A stretch of 64,000 nucleotides of DNA from Nonomuraea jiangxiensis (GTDB lineage: Bacteria; Actinomycetota; Actinomycetes; Streptosporangiales; Streptosporangiaceae), in assembly GCF_900099965.1 (NCBI RefSeq), contig NZ_FNDJ01000012.1, forward strand, positions 1 through 64,000. Reading direction: 5' to 3'. The number at the start of each line of letters is the position of its first letter. The stretch's first letter is position 1. The notes beneath the pieces were generated by a model. That model searched no databases, had not been told where the DNA came from, and worked only from the letters and a program-made list of their open reading frames with translations. Shown here in pieces: positions 9,361-18,173 of this stretch. Made by a program: the position numbers and the translations under genes.

Positions 9361-9771
9361 ATGGCGGAGTTCGAGGCGACGCGGGGAATGCCGGCGAGCA
9401 GCACGATCGTGTACGGCGTCGCGTCCGATGTGGACATCATGGACCGGTGGCTGCCGCAGGGCCTGTCGGTGCACGACAGCGGGCCGGGCCGGTTGGAGGC
9501 CGGGGGCGAGTTGATCCCCGGCGGCGGGCGGCACGAGGGCCTGTTCCGCGCCTCCCCCGACCAGCTCAGGGTCGAGTGGGGCGGCCGGGACCACCCCGGC
9601 TACGCGGGCTGGCTGCAGGTGTCGGACGCGACCGCCGGGACGAGCGAGGTGACGGTGCACCTCTCCCTGCTCGACGAGCCGGACACGGGTGCGCGGGCGG
9701 ACGAGGTACGCGGCCTGCTCGACCGCTCCCTCGACCGCCTGGCCGACGAGGTGGCCGCCCGTTCCACCTGA
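9361..9771 (+). CDS. SRPBCC-family protein
   Basis: 136-residue small protein resembling the SRPBCC (START/polyketide cyclase-like) fold: an N-terminal strand with TIVYGVASDVDIMDRWLP, strand-rich middle sections (HEGLFRASPDQLRVEWGG) and a C-terminal helix (LDRSLDRLADEVAAR). Such proteins bind hydrophobic ligands or act as small cyclases. No catalytic residue or ligand can be named. The start chosen is ATG at 9361, preceded by a GGGAGAAC stretch. An upstream in-frame ATG at 9310 overlaps the predicted sigma-B-type promoter and is unlikely. The gene stands alone, divergent from jetA and convergent with the NUDIX gene 5 bp downstream. The promoter match suggests stress induction. Confidence 0.7.
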   Translation: MAEFEATRGMPASSTIVYGVASDVDIMDRWLPQGLSVHDSGPGRLEAGGELIPGGGRHEGLFRASPDQLRVEWGGRDHPGYAGWLQVSDATAGTSEVTVHLSLLDEPDTGARADEVRGLLDRSLDRLADEVAARST

Positions 9772-9776
9772 GAGCC

Positions 9777-10268
9777 CTACCGGTGACCGTCGCGGGGCAC
9801 GGCCAGGGGCAGGCCGTGCTCCAGGTAGAGCGTCCGTCCCGAGTCGCGGGCCTCGGCGGCGGCCTTGATCCGGCGGGCCAGCCGCTCGGTCAGCAGCCCG
9901 TCCAGCTCCTCGACGGCGCGGAACTCGTACGCGCTGAGCTCGGCGTCGGGGAACGTGATCCGCCCGAGCGTCCCGGCGTCGAGAATCCCGCCGTCGAACA
10001 CGAACAGCACCATGTCCCCCCGCCCGGGATATGGCGCCCAGTCGACGACGAGCAGCCGGCCGACGGGCGGCCGGATGCCCAGTTCCTCGCCCACCTCACG
10101 CACGCACGCCTCATACGGCGTCTCCGCCGGCTCGACGAGCCCGCCCGGGATGTCCAGTTCAGGCTTGTACGTGGGCCGCACGACCATCACACGCCCGCCA
10201 TCGTCGGAGAACAGCGCCCCGGCGGCGACTCCGGGCCGCGCGACCGGCGGCCATGCTTGATCACTCAC
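9777..10268 (-). CDS. NUDIX hydrolase
   Basis: 163-residue pyrophosphohydrolase of the NUDIX superfamily, which cleaves a nucleoside diphosphate linked to another moiety. The complete NUDIX box GX5EX7REUXEEXGU is visible as GLVEPAETPYEACVREVGEELGI, read here in parts: GLVEPAE, then seven residues, then REVGEELG. The start is taken as GTG at 10268 (VSDQAWPP), preceded by AGGGTCGAGG. The open frame runs on to 10391, but that extension enters a 31-bp minisatellite and lacks conservation. The substrate is not predictable. It converges on the SRPBCC gene. Its upstream region is occupied by tandem repeats, so a promoter is not evident. Confidence 0.85.
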   Translation of the reverse strand: MSDQAWPPVARPGVAAGALFSDDGGRVMVVRPTYKPELDIPGGLVEPAETPYEACVREVGEELGIRPPVGRLLVVDWAPYPGRGDMVLFVFDGGILDAGTLGRITFPDAELSAYEFRAVEELDGLLTERLARRIKAAAEARDSGRTLYLEHGLPLAVPRDGHR

Positions 10269-10344
10269 GGCCTCGACCCTACGCGAGCGGCCCCCGCCCG
10301 CGGGACCGCCGCGCAGAGCCGTCACCCGAACGCCCGCCGCTCGT

Positions 10345-10510
10345 AACCGGCCGACCAGCGTCCCCGGCCTTAACCGGCCCCCGACCGGCATCCCCGGGGC
10401 TCAACCGGCCCCCGACCGGCATCCCCGGGGCTCAACCGACCCCCGACCGGCGTCCCCCGGGCTCAACCGACCCCCGATCGGCCCCCGGCCTTAACCGGCG
10501 CTCAACCGGC
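10345..10510. repeat. 31-bp GC-rich minisatellite
   Basis: The core AACCGGCCCCCGACCGGC recurs at 10372, 10403, 10434 and 10465 with an exact 31-bp period. Shorter edge copies lie at 10345 (27 bp earlier) and 10493 and 10504. It lies between the NUDIX start and the stop of the sigma-linked membrane protein. Units are contiguous with no unique spacers, so it is not a CRISPR array. Confidence 0.9.
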
Positions 10511-11146
10511 GCTCGCGACCGGCGTGCACGGTTGCACCGGCGCGCCCGCGCGGGCCAGGAAGGCGCCGAGCGTCCAGGGCACGTCCGAGTTCTGGTTCTC
10601 GCGGAACTCCAGCACGAGCGTCTCGTTCGGCTGGATGTGCTCCGGGTGGATGCCGATCGTCCGGACGGAGATCGGCCGGGTGGCCTTGGCCGAGCGCCAG
10701 CCCTCGTGGGCTCGCCGCATCTCCTCCGGCGTGTCGAAGGGCGGCCCGTCGTACTTGCCGTCCACGCTGGCGAACCGGGGCCCCTCGCACCGCGTGTTCG
10801 GTGCCAGGTAGGTCACGTCGGCCTTGATGCCGGCCGCCTCCAGGTCGGCTTCCAGCCCCTCGGGGTCACGCAGTTCGTTGACGGTCACCGTGATCGTGCC
10901 GTCGGGGTTCTCACCCACCGCGTACGCGGGCGTCCCGGGGGTGATGACCGCCGACGCGACGCTCACCGCCGCCACCACGCCAGCGGCGACCACCAGCCGC
11001 GGGACGGTGACGACGCGCCGGCGGGCGGTCCCGGCGCCCGGGCGGGCGCGCATCCCGTCGAGAAGCCGCTGCCTGGCTCCGGCGAGGTCGTCCGGGGTGG
11101 CCGGCGGCACGGTCGCCCACATGGCCTTCAGGGAATCCATCGTCAT
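10502..11146 (-). CDS. Single-pass membrane protein co-transcribed with ECF sigma factor
   Basis: 214-residue protein of no recognised family. About 45 cytoplasmic residues (LDGMRARPGAGTARRR) precede one hydrophobic segment (VPRLVVAAGVVAAVSVASAVI). An exported domain of about 150 residues follows, with two cysteines and strand-forming repeats (DGTITVTVNELRDPEGLEADL). It overlaps the sigma-factor stop by ATGA if ATG 11146 is used. ATG at 11140 has the better spaced ribosome site (AGGAG plus 7 nt), so either start is possible. Position and topology suggest a membrane-linked partner or regulator of the sigma factor, but no zinc-type anti-sigma motif (HX3CX2C) is present. The function is therefore inference. 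Confidence 0.7.
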   Translation of the reverse strand: MTMDSLKAMWATVPPATPDDLAGARQRLLDGMRARPGAGTARRRVVTVPRLVVAAGVVAAVSVASAVITPGTPAYAVGENPDGTITVTVNELRDPEGLEADLEAAGIKADVTYLAPNTRCEGPRFASVDGKYDGPPFDTPEEMRRAHEGWRSAKATRPISVRTIGIHPEHIQPNETLVLEFRENQNSDVPWTLGAFLARAGAPVQPCTPVASAG

Positions 11147-11697
11147 TCTCCTCTTTCCAGTGCTTGCCGGATCTGGGCACGGGCCCGGTTGAGCCGCGAG
11201 GCGACGGTGCCCGGCGGGATGGCGAGCGCGCCGGCGACCTCCTGGTAGCTGAGCTCGGCCCAGGCGACGAGGAGCAGCACGTCGCGATCGGCCGGTTTGA
11301 GCCTCAGCAGCGCCCGCGCCAGCGGCCGGTTGACGGCCAGGGTGTTGAGCCCGTCCTCGACCTGCGGGCCGTCCGCCGGGTGCACGCCGCTGCGGACGTA
11401 GGCGCGGTAGAGGGCCGCCTCGGCCCGCCGCCGCTTGCCGATCAGGTTGGAGGCGATGCCGTACAGCCACGGGCGGGCGTCGGAGCGGCCGCTGTCATAG
11501 CCGCCCCGATGCTGGAAGGCGGCCAGGAACGTGTCGGCCACGACGTCCTCGGCCTCGCTCGGGCCCAGCCGCCTGGTCACGTAGCGGTGCAGCAGCGGCG
11601 CGTGCCGGTCGAACAGCAGGGCGAAGGTCTCGGGCTCGCGCAGCGACCGCTCGATGAGGGTCGCGTCGTCGAGTTCGACATCGCGCGGGGTTGTCAT
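11143..11697 (-). CDS. ECF-type RNA polymerase sigma factor
   Basis: 184-residue sigma-70 family protein with region 2 (FDRHAPLLHRYVTRRLGPSE, then DVVADTFLAAFQ) and region 4 (LKPADRDVLLLVAW, then LSYQEVAGALAIPPGTVASR, the helix-turn-helix). There is no region 1.1 or 3, so it belongs to the extracytoplasmic-function group. The start is ATG 11697 with GAAAGG upstream; the frame stays open to 11871 without a better start. It is followed by an overlapping membrane protein that may control it. A divergent secreted hydrolase starts 250 bp away. The gap between them holds a perfect 8-bp-stem hairpin (11788-11808), whose role is unknown. Confidence 0.9.
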   Translation of the reverse strand: MTTPRDVELDDATLIERSLREPETFALLFDRHAPLLHRYVTRRLGPSEAEDVVADTFLAAFQHRGGYDSGRSDARPWLYGIASNLIGKRRRAEAALYRAYVRSGVHPADGPQVEDGLNTLAVNRPLARALLRLKPADRDVLLLVAWAELSYQEVAGALAIPPGTVASRLNRARAQIRQALERGE

Positions 11698-11787
11698 GCA
11701 TGCCGGCCTTTCTTGGCGAACGCGGTCATCTGTACTTACCGCGCCGGCTCGAAAAGCTTCATGGGCGAGCCAGGACCGCTCAGGGAC

Positions 11788-11808
11788 GGGCCGCCGGGCG
11801 GGCGGCCC
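11788..11808. other. 8-bp-stem inverted repeat in divergent intergenic region
   Basis: GGGCCGCC at 11788-11795 and GGCGGCCC at 11801-11808 form a perfect stem around a 5-base loop, between the divergent sigma-factor and hydrolase genes. It could be a protein-binding site or an mRNA leader hairpin of the sigma gene. There is no T-run, so it is not an obvious terminator. Confidence 0.5.
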
Positions 11809-11948
11809 GGGCACCGGGTTCTCGCTGGTAGCCTTCCTGATCCCCGGCCATTCCCCCGGTCCGTCGCGCACCCCGCCGGGCTCCTTGCAGACGATCTATT
11901 CCAGCGCACTTAAAGGACGCCGCAAGGTTTTTCCCTTGTATTTTCGAT

Positions 11949-13364
11949 ATGCGACGATTTATCACGATCATTTGCCCCGTCATCGCAGGCGTGATCGCCG
12001 CTGCCGGTCTGACCGGCACGGCTCGGGCCGCGGCGCCTGAACAGGTCTCCGACTATTACGGCCAGCGGCTGTCCTGGTCGGCCTGCGGCAACGGGTACGA
12101 GTGCACCACGTTGAACGTTCCGCTGAACTATACGAAGCCCGCCGGAAAGCGGATTAAGATCGCCATGATTCGGCTTCCCGCGACCGGAAAGCGAATCGGC
12201 TCGATCGTTCTCAATTTCGGTGGCCCCGGCGCGTCGGGGATCGACAGGCTGGCGGCCGACAAGACCTTCATGTCCGACTCCATCCGCCGGCGGTTCGACG
12301 TCGTGAGCTTCGATCCGCGCGGCGTGGGCCGTTCGTCCCCCGTACGGTGCCTGGACACCCTCCGCATGGACGCGATGCTCTCCAGCGACCGGACGCCCGA
12401 CGACCGCGCCGAGGTCGCGCTGCGGAAGCTCTGGGACAAGGAGTTCGCCAAGGCGTGCAAGGCCAACTCGGGCAAGGAACTGCTCGCGCACGTCGGCACG
12501 TACGAGGCCGCCCGCGACATGGACGTGATGCGCTCCGCGCTGGGCGACCGGGGCCTGACCTACCTGGGCCTGTCGTACGGCACCTACCTCGGCGCCAGGT
12601 ACGCCGACCTGTTCCCGACCAGGATCCGCGCCATGGTCCTCGACGGCGCCATGGACCCGTCCCTGACCAGTTCCGAGGAGAGCCGGGCGCAGACCACCGG
12701 CTTCGGGGTGGCGACCGAGTCCTTCCTGCGCGACTGCTTCAAGGCCGACGACTGCCCGTTCGGGAAGCACTCGGTCAGCGCAGCGGAGAAGCGGCTGGCC
12801 GCCCTCCTCAAGCGGGCCGACCGGGCGCCGCTGCGCAACACCTACGACGGCCGCCAGGTCACCGAGGCCGTGGTGCGCACCGGCCTGAACGCGGCGCTGT
12901 ACTCGACGGCCGGATGGCCGCACCTGCGCGCGGCGCTGACCGACGCGTTCAAGGGTGACGGCACGAAGCTGCTACTGCTGGCCGACGGGTACAACGGGCG
13001 CCTGCCGGACGGCACCTACGTCAACGAGACCGAGGCGTTCCTGGCCATCAACTGCGTCGACCACCCGGAGATGCGCTGCCCGCACTGGCCGGTCAAGGGC
13101 ACCACGTTCGCCAGGAAGGTGCACGCCAAGGGCTCGCCGCCGATCGTCGTGGTGGGCACGACCCGTGACCCGGCGACCCCGTACAAGCAGGCCCGGGCGC
13201 TGGCGGCCCAGCTCTCGAAGGGTGTGCTGCTCACCAACGACGCCGACGGCCACACCGCCTACAGCGGCGGCGCCTCCTGCCTGGACCGGCAGATCGACCG
13301 CTACCTGATCACCGCCAAGGCGCCGAGGCCAGGCGCCTGCGCCGGGCGCGGCGGCAGGGCCTGA
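11949..13364 (+). CDS. Secreted alpha/beta hydrolase, tripeptidyl aminopeptidase-like (S33/TAP)
   Basis: 471-residue exported peptidase-like hydrolase. Residues 1-28 form a signal peptide (MRRFITIICPVIAGVIAAAG, cleavage after an AxA-like ARAAA). The core has the oxyanion-loop segment VLNFGGPGASG, the nucleophile elbow GLSYGTY (catalytic Ser), the acid region TTRDPATP and the histidine region DADGHTAY. The C-terminal TAP-like domain ends with a Cys-containing SCLDRQIDRYL segment. The family removes tripeptides or cleaves small peptides or esters outside the cell. It stands alone and is followed by a strong hairpin. ATG at 11949 is supported by the signal peptide. Confidence 0.88.
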   Translation: MRRFITIICPVIAGVIAAAGLTGTARAAAPEQVSDYYGQRLSWSACGNGYECTTLNVPLNYTKPAGKRIKIAMIRLPATGKRIGSIVLNFGGPGASGIDRLAADKTFMSDSIRRRFDVVSFDPRGVGRSSPVRCLDTLRMDAMLSSDRTPDDRAEVALRKLWDKEFAKACKANSGKELLAHVGTYEAARDMDVMRSALGDRGLTYLGLSYGTYLGARYADLFPTRIRAMVLDGAMDPSLTSSEESRAQTTGFGVATESFLRDCFKADDCPFGKHSVSAAEKRLAALLKRADRAPLRNTYDGRQVTEAVVRTGLNAALYSTAGWPHLRAALTDAFKGDGTKLLLLADGYNGRLPDGTYVNETEAFLAINCVDHPEMRCPHWPVKGTTFARKVHAKGSPPIVVVGTTRDPATPYKQARALAAQLSKGVLLTNDADGHTAYSGGASCLDRQIDRYLITAKAPRPGACAGRGGRA

Positions 13365-13371
13365 GAGCACC

Positions 13372-13401
13372 GTCACCAGTCCCGCCCCAGGGACTGGTGA
13401 C
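13372..13401 (+). terminator. Strong hairpin after the secreted hydrolase
   Basis: GTCACCAGTCCC (13372-13383) pairs perfectly with GGGACTGGTGAC (13390-13401) around a 6-base loop, 7 bp after the stop codon. There is no U-run, which is common for actinomycete terminators. Confidence 0.75.
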
Positions 13402-13502
13402 GTTCGGGTCAACCCGGGCCGTGCCTGCGTGGCGGCGCCGCCGCGGCGGGAGAGATTGGGCGGGCGTAGCCGGAAATACCCGCCCGAGAAGCCGTGGAGC
13501 TC

Positions 13503-16259
13503 ATGGAGTCGCTGCTGGTCCTGCACGCGGTGGCGGCGATCAGCGCTCCCTGGCTGGCCCGGCGCCTCGGGCGCGTCTGCCTCGTGCTGCTCGCCCTGCC
13601 CCCGGCCGCCGCGTTCCTCGCCACCGGCTGGGTGGCGGCGGGCGGACTGCCCTGGCGGGAGAGCAACCCGTGGGCGCCCGTACTGGGCATCGAGCTGTCC
13701 TTCCGCGCCGACCCGCTCGCCGTGCTCATGATGGCGCTGGTGAGCGGGATCGGCGTGCTCGTGCTCTGCTACAGCGCCCGCTACTTCCCCGCGGGCGAGG
13801 CCGGGCTCGGCCGCTACGGCGGCGCGATGGTGGCCTTCGCCGGGTCGATGCTGGGGCTGGTGACGGCCGACGACCTGCTCCTGCTCTACATGTTCTGGGA
13901 GCTGACCACCGTCTTCTCCTACCTGCTCATCGGGTACGACCCGGACAGCCGGACGAGCAGGCAGGCGGCGCTCAAGGCGCTGTCGGTCACCACGTCCGGA
14001 GGCCTGGCCATGCTGGCGGGATTCGTCCTGATCGGCCAGGGCGCGGGCACGTACCGGATCTCGGAGATCGTCGCGGACCCGCCGCGGAGCCCCGCCGCCG
14101 TCGCGCTGGTGCTGGCCGGGGCGCTGGCGAAGTCGGCGATCTTCCCGTTCAGCACGTGGCTGCCGGCCGCGATGGCCGCGCCCACCCCCGTCTCCGCCTA
14201 CCTGCACGCGGCGGCCATGGTCAAGGCGGGGGTCTACCTGATGGCCAGGCTGGGGCCGGCGTTCGGCGACGGGGCGCTCTGGCGGGCGGTGGCGCTGCCG
14301 CTGGGCGTCGTGACGATCCTGCTGGGCGGCTGGCGGGCGCTGCGCGAGACGGACCTGAAGCGGCTGCTGGCCTATGGCACGGTCAGCCAGCTCGGCCTGC
14401 TGGTCGTGCTGTTCGGCGCGGGCGAGCGGGGCGCGGCGCTGGCGGGGGCGGCCATGCTGCTCGCGCACGCGCTGTTCAAGGCCGCGCTGTTCCTGGTGGT
14501 GGGAATCGTCGACCGCGCGGCCGGCAGCCGGGAGGTGGGCGAGCTCAGCGGCGTGGGCCGGGCGATGCCGTGGGTGTGCGCGGTGGCGGTGGTGGCGGGC
14601 GCGTCGATGGCGGGGCTGCCGCCGCTGGCCGGGTTCGCGGCCAAGGAGGCGGCGCTGGAGTCGCTGCTGGGCAGGCCGGTCGTGCTGGCGGGCGTGGCGC
14701 TGGGGTCGGCGCTGACGGCGGCGTACACGCTGCGGTTCCTGTGGGGGGCCTTCGCCGCCAAGCCCGGGCTCGCCGGGCGGCGGACGGAGCCGGTGCCCGC
14801 GACCCTGTTCTGGCCGGCCGTGCTGCTGTCGGCGCTCGGCCTGCTCACGCCCCTGGCCTCCTGGTACGCGGGCGCGATGACCGGCTACACCCGCACCTTC
14901 CGCGAGCCCGGCCACGACGCCCACCTGGCGTTCTGGACCGGCTTCACCCCGGCGCTGGCGCTGTCGGCGGGGGCGCTGGCGGCGGGCGCGCTGCTGTTCC
15001 TGGCCAGGGAGCCGGTGGCGCGGGCCGGCGCGGCCCTGCACCTGGTCGACTCCGGCCAGGTCTTCTGGTCGATCGTACGGCGGCTGGACCGCTTCGCCGT
15101 CCGGGTCACCGCTCTCCTCCAGCGCGGCTCCGTGCCCGACTACCTGATGGTGGCGCTGCTGGCCACGGTCGGCGTCGGCGTGTTCGCCGTCGTCTACGGC
15201 GGCCCGCCCCGCCTGGACCTGCGGCTCGTCGCCTGGCAGCGCCCCGAGCAGCCGGTCGTGGCGGTCCTGGTCGCGGCGACGGCCGTGCTGGCGCTGTTCG
15301 CCCGCGCGTACATCCTCACGGCCGTCGTCGTCGGCCTCACCGGGTACGGCACCGCGCTGCTGTTCCTCGCCCACGGCTCGCCCGACCTGGCGCTCACCCA
15401 GTTCCTGGCGGAGACGCTGAGCCTGGTGGTGTTCGCGCTGGTGCTGCGGCGGCTGCCGCTCGGCCCGGTCCGCGGGCGGCTGCCGCTGGCGCTGCGGCTG
15501 GCGCTGGGGCTCGCCGTGGGCGTGGTGGCCACCGGCGCGGGCATGCTGGCGATGAGCGCCCGCGACAGCGTGCCGGTCGGCGCGCTCATGGGGCCGGCGG
15601 CCACGGAGGCGGGGGCCCGTAACATCGTCAGCGCGCTGATCCTCGACATCCGGGCCTGGGACACGATGGGCGAGAGCGCCGTGCTGATCGTGCTGACCCT
15701 GGGCGTGACGAGCCTGGTGTTCCTGCGGCGCCGGGCGTTCCACATCGAACCGGCCGAGATCCGGCATCCGCCCGGGCGGCAGCGCTGGCTGGCGGCCACG
15801 CTGCCGCGCGGGCAGCGGGCGCTGGCGTTCGAGGTGGCGGCCCGGCTGACGTTCCACACGGTGCTGGTGCTGTCGGTGTTCCTGCTGTTCATCGGGCACA
15901 GCGCGGTGGGCGGCGGGTTCGCCGGCGGCATCGTGGCCGGGCTGGCGATCACGGTGCGCTACCTGGCGGGCGGGCGGAACGAGCTGGCCGTGGCCGTGCC
16001 CGTCCACGCGGGCGTGCTGATGGGGGTGGGGCTGACGCTGTCGGCGGGCACGGCGCTGGCCGGGCTGCTGTCCGGCGGCGCGGCGCTGGAGATGCTCGCC
16101 ACCGACGTGGACGTGCCGCTGGTGGGGCACCTGCACGTGTCCACCGGGCTGGTGTTCGACCTCGGCATCTACGTGTCGGTGGTCGGCATGGTGCAGGACG
16201 TGCTGCGCGGCCTCGGCGCCGAGCTGGACCGGCAGGTCGACGCCGAGGAGGGCGCGTGA
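13503..16259 (+). CDS. mrpA: Mrp-type Na+/H+ antiporter, fused MrpA-MrpB subunit
   Basis: About 918-residue polytopic membrane protein, first subunit of the Mrp (Mnh) cation/proton antiporter that expels Na+ and supports pH homeostasis. The NuoL-like half carries the conserved helices with LYMFWELTTVFSYLLIG and LAKSAIFPFSTWLPAAM (proton-channel Lys/Glu) and the LHAAAMVKAGVYL helix. The C-terminal end (about residue 770 on, VLVLSVFLLFIGHSAVGGGFAGG) is a full MrpB-like domain, explaining the absence of a separate mrpB. ATG 13503 has GGAG three bases upstream; GTG 13494 is an alternative. The stop overlaps mrpC by GTGA. Six genes follow one another tightly and form the operon. Confidence 0.9.
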   Translation: MESLLVLHAVAAISAPWLARRLGRVCLVLLALPPAAAFLATGWVAAGGLPWRESNPWAPVLGIELSFRADPLAVLMMALVSGIGVLVLCYSARYFPAGEAGLGRYGGAMVAFAGSMLGLVTADDLLLLYMFWELTTVFSYLLIGYDPDSRTSRQAALKALSVTTSGGLAMLAGFVLIGQGAGTYRISEIVADPPRSPAAVALVLAGALAKSAIFPFSTWLPAAMAAPTPVSAYLHAAAMVKAGVYLMARLGPAFGDGALWRAVALPLGVVTILLGGWRALRETDLKRLLAYGTVSQLGLLVVLFGAGERGAALAGAAMLLAHALFKAALFLVVGIVDRAAGSREVGELSGVGRAMPWVCAVAVVAGASMAGLPPLAGFAAKEAALESLLGRPVVLAGVALGSALTAAYTLRFLWGAFAAKPGLAGRRTEPVPATLFWPAVLLSALGLLTPLASWYAGAMTGYTRTFREPGHDAHLAFWTGFTPALALSAGALAAGALLFLAREPVARAGAALHLVDSGQVFWSIVRRLDRFAVRVTALLQRGSVPDYLMVALLATVGVGVFAVVYGGPPRLDLRLVAWQRPEQPVVAVLVAATAVLALFARAYILTAVVVGLTGYGTALLFLAHGSPDLALTQFLAETLSLVVFALVLRRLPLGPVRGRLPLALRLALGLAVGVVATGAGMLAMSARDSVPVGALMGPAATEAGARNIVSALILDIRAWDTMGESAVLIVLTLGVTSLVFLRRRAFHIEPAEIRHPPGRQRWLAATLPRGQRALAFEVAARLTFHTVLVLSVFLLFIGHSAVGGGFAGGIVAGLAITVRYLAGGRNELAVAVPVHAGVLMGVGLTLSAGTALAGLLSGGAALEMLATDVDVPLVGHLHVSTGLVFDLGIYVSVVGMVQDVLRGLGAELDRQVDAEEGA

Positions 16260-16618
16260 CCCTCTCCCTGCCGCCGTTCCTGGCCTGCTGCGTGCTGATC
16301 ACGGTCGGCGTGACGCTGCTGCTCGAACGCAGCCTGGTACGCGCGCTCGCCGGCGTCGTCGTCCTGAGCAACGGGGTCAACCTGCTGATCGTCACCGCGA
16401 GCGGCGCGCCGGGCCGCCCGCCCTTCACCGGGACCGCCGCGCCGGCCGACCCGCTGCCGCAGGCCATGGTGCTGACCGCCATCGTGATCACGCTGGGCGT
16501 GACGGCGTTCGTCCTGGCCCTGGTGCACCGCTCCTGGCAGCTCACCGGCAGCGACGAGGTGCGGGACGACACCGAGGACCGGCGGGTGCGGCTGCGCTCC
16601 CGGCGCGGCGCGGACTGA
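16256..16618 (+). CDS. mrpC: Mrp antiporter subunit C (NuoK-like)
   Basis: 120-residue small membrane protein with three hydrophobic helices, homologous to NuoK of complex I. Visible family features are VVLSNGVNLLIV and the DPLPQAMVLTAIVITLGVTAF helix pair (two parts of the conserved segment). GTG 16256 overlaps the mrpA stop (GTGA). It is needed for assembly of the hetero-oligomeric antiporter. The tail is Arg-rich and polar, consistent with a cytoplasmic end. Confidence 0.9.
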   Translation: MTLSLPPFLACCVLITVGVTLLLERSLVRALAGVVVLSNGVNLLIVTASGAPGRPPFTGTAAPADPLPQAMVLTAIVITLGVTAFVLALVHRSWQLTGSDEVRDDTEDRRVRLRSRRGAD

Positions 16619-16622
16619 GCCC

Positions 16623-18173
16623 ATGGACCGCCTGGTCTGCGTGCCCGTGCTGCTGCCGCTGCTGGCCGCCGGCGTCAAGCTGGCCATCGGCGCCCGGCTG
16701 CGGCACCTGCAGTCGGTCATCAGCCTGGTCACCCTGGGCCTCACGCTCGCCGTGTCGGTGCTGCTGCTGCTTGCCGCCGACGCCCGTGGGCCGCTGGTGA
16801 CCGACCTGGGCGGGTGGCCGTCGCCGCTCGGCATCTGCCTGGTGGCCGACCGGCTGTCCACGCTGGTGCTGGTGGTGTCGTCGGCGGTGACGCTCTGCGT
16901 GATGGTGTACTCGGTCGCCAGCGCCTACGCCGAGCAGGAGCACGACGCTCCCATGGCGATCTTCCATCCGGCGTTCCTGGTGATGGTGGCGGGGGTGGCG
17001 GACGCGTTCCTGTCCGGGGACCTGTTCAACCTGTTCGTGGCGTTCGAGCTGCTGCTGAGCGGCTCGTACGTGCTGCTCACGTTCGGCGGCACCGAGTCCA
17101 GGATCCGGGCGGGGGCCACGTACACGCTGATGGCGCTGGCGTCCTCGATGTTGTTCCTGATCGCGCTGGCCGTCACCTACGCGGCGGCGGGGACGCTGTC
17201 GATGGCGCAGCTCGCCCTGCGCTTCACCACGCTGCCCGGTCACGTGAAGCTGCTGGTGGAGCTGACGCTGCTGCTGGCGTTCGCGATCAAGGCGGCGATC
17301 TTCCCGATGTCGGCCTGGCTGCCCGACTCCTACCCCACCGCGCCCGCCCCGGCCACGGCCGTGTTCGCCGGGCTGCTCACCAAGGTCGGGGTGTACTCGA
17401 TCATCCGGCTGGAGGCGCTGCTGTTCCCCGGTGGGCCGGTGGGCACGCTGCTGATGTGGGTGGCGCTGGCGACCATGCTGACGGGGGTGCTCGGCGCGGT
17501 GGCGCAGACCGATCTCAAGCGCATGCTCTCGTTCACGCTGGTCAGCCATATCGGGTACATGGTGTTCGGGGTGGGCCTGGCCACGGTGGCCGGGATGGCG
17601 GGCGCGATCTTCTACGTGGTGCACCACATCACCGTGCAGACGAGCCTGTTCCTGGTGGCGGGGCTGGTCGAGCGGCGCACCGGGACCACGTCGGTGACCA
17701 GGCTCGGCGGCCTGATGCGGGCCGCGCCGCTGCTCGCCGTGCTGTTCTTCGTGCCCGCCATGAACCTGTCGGGCGTGCCGCCCATGTCGGGCTTCCTGGG
17801 CAAGCTGATGCTGGTGCAGGCGGGCCTGGCGGCGGGCGGCCGGCTGCCGGCCATGCTCGTGGCGGCGGGCCTGGTGACGAGCCTGCTCACCCTGTACGCC
17901 GTCGCGAAGGCGTGGAGCGCGGCGTTCTGGCGCGGCCCGCGGGCCGTCCTGCCGGGCACGGTCGTGGAGAGCGAGGAGTACACCGGCGAGGACCCGACCG
18001 TGACCACGACGGCGATGCCGGTGGCGCTGCCGGTGTCGGTGGCGGCGCTGGTGGCGCTCGGGTTGTCGTTCACGGTGCTGGCCGGGCCGCTGTCGGCGCT
18101 GGCGCAGCGGGCGGCCGGCGAGCTGATGGCCCGCGAGCCGTACGTCGTGGCCGTGCTCGGGAGGCCGGCGTGA
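16623..18173 (+). CDS. mrpD: Mrp antiporter subunit D (NuoM/N-like)
   Basis: 516-residue polytopic proton-translocating subunit. It shows the family helices LFNLFVAFELLLSGSYVLL, FAIKAAIFPMSAWLPDSYP (key Lys of the channel) and TDLKRMLSFTLVSHIGYMV. ATG 16623 lies 4 bp after the mrpC stop, and the end overlaps mrpE by GTGA. It works with MrpA as the ion-conducting core. Length is typical. Confidence 0.92.
   Translation: MDRLVCVPVLLPLLAAGVKLAIGARLRHLQSVISLVTLGLTLAVSVLLLLAADARGPLVTDLGGWPSPLGICLVADRLSTLVLVVSSAVTLCVMVYSVASAYAEQEHDAPMAIFHPAFLVMVAGVADAFLSGDLFNLFVAFELLLSGSYVLLTFGGTESRIRAGATYTLMALASSMLFLIALAVTYAAAGTLSMAQLALRFTTLPGHVKLLVELTLLLAFAIKAAIFPMSAWLPDSYPTAPAPATAVFAGLLTKVGVYSIIRLEALLFPGGPVGTLLMWVALATMLTGVLGAVAQTDLKRMLSFTLVSHIGYMVFGVGLATVAGMAGAIFYVVHHITVQTSLFLVAGLVERRTGTTSVTRLGGLMRAAPLLAVLFFVPAMNLSGVPPMSGFLGKLMLVQAGLAAGGRLPAMLVAAGLVTSLLTLYAVAKAWSAAFWRGPRAVLPGTVVESEEYTGEDPTVTTTAMPVALPVSVAALVALGLSFTVLAGPLSALAQRAAGELMAREPYVVAVLGRPA

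Noticed and set aside
10345..10510. Possible CRISPR array
   Set aside because: Units are contiguous, degenerate and without unique spacers; no cas genes nearby. The same applies to 59481-59700.
12972..16136. 1054-residue open frame antisense to mrpA
   Set aside because: His/Gln/Arg-rich antisense shadow of a transmembrane gene; no ribosome site or family. The same applies to 16542-18224 (minus) and 59351-61072 (plus).
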